A stretch of DNA of 53,463 nt from an uncultured Roseiflexus sp. (GTDB taxonomy: Bacteria > Chloroflexota > Chloroflexia > Chloroflexales > Roseiflexaceae), in assembly GCA_937935075.1 (NCBI GenBank), contig CALGYB010000081.1:1-53463 (forward strand). Direction: 5' to 3'. The notes below the pieces were generated by a model. That model did no database searches, was not told the DNA's origin, and was given only the letters and a program-made list of their open reading frames with translations. The position numbers were made by a program, and so were the translations under genes. Below are positions 49,539 to 53,463 of the stretch, one piece after another. The number at the start of each line of letters is the position of its first letter. The stretch's first letter is position 1.

Positions 49539-49569
49539 TTAGTATAGTCTAATAAATACTATTCGTCAA
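49539..49569 (-). promoter_or_regulatory. Promoter of the heme island with an overlapping DtxR-like palindrome
   Basis: On the minus strand TTGACG (49569-49564) and TATACT (49546-49541) are exactly 17 bases apart. On the plus strand 49539-49557 reads TTAGTATAGTCTAATAAAT, agreeing with the DtxR consensus TTAGGTTAGSCTAACCTAA at about 13 of 19 positions. TAGTAT (49540-49545) and ATACTA (49556-49561) form an outer inverted repeat. A protein bound here would cover the spacer and the -10. Confidence 0.82.
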
Positions 49570-49628
49570 GTAGAAATTGAGGAAAGCGGACTAGCGCATA
49601 CGAAGGTGTGAAGTCGAACCCATCACGT

Positions 49629-50168
49629 TTACTGAAGCAAGGAGTAGCCGCTGCCGCCGTGCAAGCGCAGGCTCAGCGTTTCAACTGTAGTGGAGCAGAA
49701 GAAGCGACGATGCCGCTCAAAACCGAGCCGTTCGTACCAGGCGCGGGCGCGGTCGTTCTCCCAGCCGACCTCGAGTTCCACTGTGCGGCAGCCATGCGCG
49801 CGCGCATAGGGCAGCAGGCTCGCCAGCAGCGCACGCGCCAGGCCGCGCCCGCGACACGCAGGCGTCACATATAACTCATCGATCAGCAGGAAACGTCCGC
49901 CCGCTTCGATCGACAGGCCCAGCGACCCGACAACATACCCGGCGATGTCGCCATCAACGACGGCGATGTGAACGACGCCATACTCCGGGTGATCCAGCAA
50001 CGCACGAAAGGCATCGCGGGTGCATTGCGGATCGAAGGGATCGCCGTCGCCGGTGTGGAGCGCCTCGACCAGCGGCAAGAGTGGATCGAGGTCACCAGCG
50101 GTGAAGGGGCGAATCACGGGTGTGCCGTATTGCATGGCGTTTTTCAACACAACACGCAGTCGGGGCAT
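49629..50168 (-). CDS. GNAT-family N-acetyltransferase
   Basis: A 179-residue protein (168 if the ATG at 50135 is used). The acetyl-CoA site is YVTPACRGRGLARALLASL, preceded by the core strand GRFLLIDELYV and followed by CRTVELEVGWENDRARAWYE and RLGFER. The N-terminal IRPFTAGDLDPLLPLVEALH is typical. The acceptor is unknown. It lies between the heme island promoter and isocitrate lyase, and is probably on the transcript of the glyoxylate genes. Confidence 0.88.
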   Translation of the reverse strand: MPRLRVVLKNAMQYGTPVIRPFTAGDLDPLLPLVEALHTGDGDPFDPQCTRDAFRALLDHPEYGVVHIAVVDGDIAGYVVGSLGLSIEAGGRFLLIDELYVTPACRGRGLARALLASLLPYARAHGCRTVELEVGWENDRARAWYERLGFERHRRFFCSTTVETLSLRLHGGSGYSLLQ

Positions 50169-50178
50169 GTCTCAGACC

Positions 50179-50238
50179 TGCCCCGACATAACCGACCCCG
50201 ACATGACCAACCCCGACGTGACCGGACCCAACCGACCC
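50179..50238. repeat. 15-base tandem repeat between aceA and the GNAT gene
   Basis: Units at 50179-50193, 50194-50208 and 50209-50223 share CCCCGACATGACC with few changes; a fourth, weaker unit runs to 50238. The unit is five codons long and, on the minus strand in one frame, would encode a Gly-His-Val-Gly-Val repeat, but no supported gene uses it. Confidence 0.85.
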
Positions 50239-50248
50239 AACGGCGCCA

Positions 50249-51535
50249 TCAATGGAACTGCTCTTCCTCCGTCGAACCGGCGAGCGCAGTCGTTGAGGAC
50301 AGACCGCCAGAGATAATGGTGGAGACCTCATCGAAGTAGCTTGTTCCCACCTCGTGCTGATGCCGGGTTGCCGTATACCCTTCCTGCTCGGCGGCAAACT
50401 CCGCCTGCTGCAATCGCACATAGGCGGTCATTCCCTCGGCGACATAGGCTTTGGCGAGCTCAAAGGCGTGGTAGTTGATCATATGCCAGCCAGCCAGCGT
50501 AATGAACTGGAACTTGTACCCCATCGCCGCCAATTCACGCTGGAACTTCGCAATCGTCGCGTCGTCCAGGTTCCGCTTCCAGTTGAACGATGGCGAGCAA
50601 TTGTACGCCAGCATCTTGCCGGGGAACTTTGCATGGATGCCTTCGGCGAACCGGCGCGCTTCGTCGAGATCGGGATGCGCCGTCTCACACCAGATCAGGT
50701 CGGCATACGGCGCATACGCCAGACCGCGCGCAATCGCCGCGTCCAGACCGCTCTTCACGCGATAGAACCCTTCCGGCGTGCGTTCGCCGGTGATGAAGGG
50801 CCGGTCGTACTCATCGGCATCAGAGAGGAGCAGCGTCGCCGCCTGCGCATCGGTGCGCGCGACGAGCACCGTCGGCACGTCGAGCACATCGGCTGCCAGG
50901 CGCGCCGCCGTCAGCGTGCGGATGAACTGCGCCGTCGGCACGAGCACTTTGCCGCCCAGATGCCCGCACTTCTTTTCCGACGCCAGTTGATCCTCGAAGT
51001 GGACCCCCGCCGCACCCGCTTCGATCAGCGCCTTCGTCAATTCAAAGGCGTGCAGCGGACCGCCAAAGCCCGCCTCAGCATCAGCAACAATCGGCGCATA
51101 CCAGTAGATGTCATTTTTCCCTTCCATCGCGTGGATCTGGTCGGCGCGCATCAGCGCATTGTTGATGCGGCGCACCAGCGCCGGGACACTGTTCGACGGG
51201 TAGAGACTCTGGTCGGGATAGGTCTGTCCCGCCAGGTTTGCATCGGCGGCGACCTGCCAGCCGCTCATGTAGATCGCCTTGAGACCGGCGCGCACCATCT
51301 GCGTCGCCTGCGCGCCGGTGAGCGCGCCAAATGTGGCGACATACGGCTCGGTCTGCAACAGGTCCCACAGCCGGCGCGCGCCCACGCTCGCCAGGGTATG
51401 CTCAACCTTCAACGTACCGCGCAAACGCACCACATCGGCGGCGCTGTAGTCACGGCGGATGCCCTGCCAGCGCGGATCGGTCGCCCACCTGCGCTCCAGA
51501 TCGGCGATTTCCTGGTCTCGATGGAACGTAGCCAT
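50249..51535 (-). CDS. aceA: Isocitrate lyase
   Basis: It cleaves isocitrate to glyoxylate and succinate. The 428-residue protein has the catalytic KKCGHLGG with Cys190, the metal site [28 protein letters not shown] and the late motif [17 protein letters not shown]. The ATG at 51535 follows AAAGGAG. It lies 21 bases after the malate synthase gene, so the two are one operon and together form the glyoxylate shunt, allowing growth on acetate or fatty acids. Confidence 0.97.
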   Translation of the reverse strand: MATFHRDQEIADLERRWATDPRWQGIRRDYSAADVVRLRGTLKVEHTLASVGARRLWDLLQTEPYVATFGALTGAQATQMVRAGLKAIYMSGWQVAADANLAGQTYPDQSLYPSNSVPALVRRINNALMRADQIHAMEGKNDIYWYAPIVADAEAGFGGPLHAFELTKALIEAGAAGVHFEDQLASEKKCGHLGGKVLVPTAQFIRTLTAARLAADVLDVPTVLVARTDAQAATLLLSDADEYDRPFITGERTPEGFYRVKSGLDAAIARGLAYAPYADLIWCETAHPDLDEARRFAEGIHAKFPGKMLAYNCSPSFNWKRNLDDATIAKFQRELAAMGYKFQFITLAGWHMINYHAFELAKAYVAEGMTAYVRLQQAEFAAEQEGYTATRHQHEVGTSYFDEVSTIISGGLSSTTALAGSTEEEQFH

Positions 51536-51556
51536 AGTAACACTCCTTTGTGCACC

Positions 51557-53128
51557 CTAATCCAGACGACGGTAGCCGGGGATAGTCAGGAACTCCACGA
51601 ACTCGCGCGACAGCGTCAGTTCATCGAGCAACTCAGCCGCCAGCGCAAAGTGGTGATCGCCGGTGCGCGCTGAGACGAGCGAATGCAATTCTTCGTCGCG
51701 CATGGTCTTGTACATGGTCTCATCGATGGCGCGCCCATCGTCCAGCCGGGCATGGTAACGCACCCACTGCCAGATCTGCGAGCGTGCGATCTCAGCCGTC
51801 GCCACATCTTCCATCAGGTTGAAAATTGCCACTGCGCCGCGGCCACCCAACCATGCCTCGATATACTGCAAGGCGACGTTGATATTGTTGCGCAACCCTG
51901 CTTCCGTGATCGTCCCCTGCGGGATCGTCAGCAGATCGGCAGCGGTCACATGCACTTCCGGCACATAATGGATCTGATGGTCGCCCTGATACGCGGTGTT
52001 GAAGACTTCGAGCACGGTTGGCACCAGATCGGGATGCGCCACCCATGCGCCGTCGAACCCCTGCTTCGCCTCGCGTTCTTTGTCGGCGCGCACCTGCGCC
52101 AGCGCACGCCCGGTAATCTCCGGCTCACGCCGGTTCGGAATGAATGCCGACATGCCGCCCAGCGCGTGGGCGCCGTGCTTATGGCAGGAATAGACCACGA
52201 GTTCCGCCGCCGAACGCAGGAAATGCGTCGTCATGGTCACCTGCGCGCGATCCGGGAAGATCCAATCGTTGCGATGATTGAACGTCTTGATGAAACTGTA
52301 GATATAGTCCCAGCGTCCCAGGTTCAACCCGCTGCTGTGTTCGCGCAATTCGTACAGGATTTCTTCCATCTCGAACGCCGCCAGGATATGTTCAATCAGC
52401 ACGGTGGCGCGGATCGTGCCGTGCGGAATGCCGAGCCGCTCTTGCGCAAAATGGAACACATCGTTCCACAGCCGGGCTTCCAGGTGGCTCTGCATTTTCG
52501 GCAGATAGAAGTACGGACCGCTGCCGCGCCGGATCAACTCGTGTGCGTTGTGGAAGAAGTAGAGGCCGAAATCGAAAAACGCGCCGGCCACCGGCTCGCC
52601 GTCGACGTGCAGATGCTTCTCGACGAGATGCCAGCCACGCGGACGCACTGCCAGCGTGGCGGTGACGTCGTTCAGACGATACTCACGCCCCTCTGGGCTG
52701 ACGAACGTGATCGTCCGGCGCACGGCATCGCGCAGGTTGCGCTGCCCCTCGACCATATTCTCCCACGTTGGCGCATTCGCGTCCTCAAAATCCGCCATGA
52801 ACACCTGCGCGCCGGAGTTGAGGGCGTTGATCACCATACGCCGGTCGGTTGGACCGGTAATCTCCACCCGCCGGTTCGAAAAATCGGCGGGGATCGATGC
52901 CACCTTCCAGTCGCCGCCGCGAATCTCTGCCGTCTGGGTCAAAAAATCAGGCATTACGCCCGCTCTGATGTCCGCCCAGCGCTGTTCGCGCGCCGCAAGC
53001 AACGCACGCCGGCGATGCTCGAACTGACGCGCCAGGGCGGCCACAAAATCGAGCGCTTCAACCGAGAGGATCTCCGACCACTCTGGTCTGGTCGGACCGA
53101 GGATTTCGACACGCTGCGGTGTGTCCAC
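51557..53128 (-). CDS. aceB: Malate synthase (type A)
   Basis: It condenses glyoxylate with acetyl-CoA to malate. The 523-residue length fits type A. Landmarks are [28 protein letters not shown], the [16 protein letters not shown] stretch and [20 protein letters not shown]; the catalytic Asp region is [18 protein letters not shown]. The GTG at 53128 is chosen because AAGGAGG lies 6 bases upstream; an earlier start at 53158 adds 10 residues. It is the first gene of the shunt operon. Confidence 0.96.
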   Translation of the reverse strand: MDTPQRVEILGPTRPEWSEILSVEALDFVAALARQFEHRRRALLAAREQRWADIRAGVMPDFLTQTAEIRGGDWKVASIPADFSNRRVEITGPTDRRMVINALNSGAQVFMADFEDANAPTWENMVEGQRNLRDAVRRTITFVSPEGREYRLNDVTATLAVRPRGWHLVEKHLHVDGEPVAGAFFDFGLYFFHNAHELIRRGSGPYFYLPKMQSHLEARLWNDVFHFAQERLGIPHGTIRATVLIEHILAAFEMEEILYELREHSSGLNLGRWDYIYSFIKTFNHRNDWIFPDRAQVTMTTHFLRSAAELVVYSCHKHGAHALGGMSAFIPNRREPEITGRALAQVRADKEREAKQGFDGAWVAHPDLVPTVLEVFNTAYQGDHQIHYVPEVHVTAADLLTIPQGTITEAGLRNNINVALQYIEAWLGGRGAVAIFNLMEDVATAEIARSQIWQWVRYHARLDDGRAIDETMYKTMRDEELHSLVSARTGDHHFALAAELLDELTLSREFVEFLTIPGYRRLD

Positions 53129-53358
53129 TGTTTTCCTCCTTGAAACAACCAGGCGCACTCTCTATATTAGTGACGCCGGTTACAATCTTGCGTCGCGCGA
53201 AGGGAGACCAGCCTACGCCGTTCGGTAGACCGAATGTAATGTTTCATAACACCGGTGCTCTGCGCGACGGTGCTTTCAGTATACCCTATATTGCACTGCG
53301 TTATGAGAACGATCAGGCGAAAAGAGGGGAAAAAGGGCGGTCCAATAAGGAAATTCAA
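53129..53358. other. Intergenic region upstream of the malate synthase gene
   Basis: This 230-base region should hold the promoter of the glyoxylate operon. TAATAT (minus, about 53164-53169) is a weak -10 candidate. I see no gene. Confidence 0.35.
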
Positions 53359-53463
53359 TCACGCTATTGGGATTCGCTGTGCGCCGGCGTACACATTGAA
53401 CGCCGCGCCGCGCAGGAATCCGATCAGAGTCATATTGAACCGCTGCGCCAGGGTGACTGCCAG
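53359..53463 (-). CDS. fdhD: C-terminal 34 residues of a probable FdhD sulfurtransferase (cut by window end)
   Basis: The last codons before TGA (53361-53359) read LAVTLAQRFNMTLIGFLRGA then AFNVYAGAQRI. This matches the C-terminus of FdhD, which passes sulfur to the molybdenum cofactor of formate dehydrogenase (usual ending LIGFxRGxxxNVYAGxxRI). The start lies beyond the window. Confidence 0.75.
   Translation of the reverse strand: MAVTLAQRFNMTLIGFLRGAAFNVYAGAQRIPIA

Noticed and set aside
50354-51673. 439-residue plus-strand frame opposite isocitrate lyase
   Set aside because: Antisense shadow; isocitrate lyase is complete and motif-rich.
51683-53143. 486-residue plus-strand frame opposite malate synthase
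   Set aside because: Antisense to a complete malate synthase; composition is that of a shadow frame.
53167-53358. 63-residue minus-strand frame between aceB and fdhD
   Set aside because: No ribosome binding site or recognisable features; it lies where the glyoxylate operon promoter should be.

Overview
The window looks like chromosome from a GC-rich, filamentous, gliding Chloroflexota (Chloroflexia), closest in character to Roseiflexus. This is inferred from gene content and codon style, not from a database match. Pointers are MalT-like LuxR ATPases with a Chloroflexi-type N-terminal extension, an MglA/MglB pair with a DUF4388 protein, a glyoxylate shunt, and intergenic DNA full of short simple repeats. 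No phage, CRISPR array or complete insertion sequence is visible. Two genes are cut by the window ends: tuf on the left and a probable fdhD on the right.

Layout. 1-510: tRNA-Tyr, tRNA-Thr and tuf on the minus strand behind a perfect TTGACA-17-TATAAT promoter. 535-2104: a D-2-hydroxyacid dehydrogenase and a DUF6174-like protein. 2192-11283 (plus): an acyl-CoA mutase large subunit with isobutyryl-CoA mutase residues, a LuxR/MalT regulator, an MFS transporter, a DUF697-like protein, and MurA with Asp in place of the catalytic Cys. 11285-12516: three small membrane proteins. 12520-15946 (minus): purH-hisIE-histidine kinase. 16406-18400 (minus): mglB-mglA-DUF4388. 18714-22291: a small HTH protein, Hsp20 with a clear terminator, and a kinase/regulator pair. 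22292-25692: a GAGGCGA repeat array, an HD protein with scpA, a pterin dehydratase, and the main sigma factor with a mapped promoter and a leader hairpin. 26151-30166: pyrF, smpB, an OmpR-type regulator, and a single-ring ClpB-like AAA+ protein. 30375-37702: a GxxExxY protein with an apparent -1 frameshift site, a MacAB-like four-gene export operon (one ATPase carries an AbrB-like domain), and a DUF2442/DUF4160 pair whose DUF4160 gene has an internal stop. 37744-41522: an MFS exporter, a threonine dehydratase-like enzyme and a cytochrome P450.

41617-49569 is the most system-like part. It is one minus-strand block with a heme importer (hmuV, hmuT, hmuU), a heme exporter/cytochrome c maturation pair (ccmC, ccmD-like), an IsdG-type heme-degrading monooxygenase with its Asn-Trp-His triad, a lone divergent FecCD permease, three proteins I do not recognise, and a DtxR-family regulator lacking nearly all family metal ligands. 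It starts at a TTGACG-17-TATACT promoter overlapped by a DtxR-like operator. The genes suggest one unit that imports heme, breaks it down for iron, or passes it to cytochrome c assembly.

49629-53128 (minus) holds a GNAT acetyltransferase and the glyoxylate shunt genes, malate synthase (upstream) and isocitrate lyase (downstream). Intergenic space repeatedly carries short repeat modules (CCCCTAA, GAGGCGA, TTGAACG, TTCTCGG, CTTCGACAGGCTCAGCC, ACACAGAG). Several gene ends are built from these repeats.
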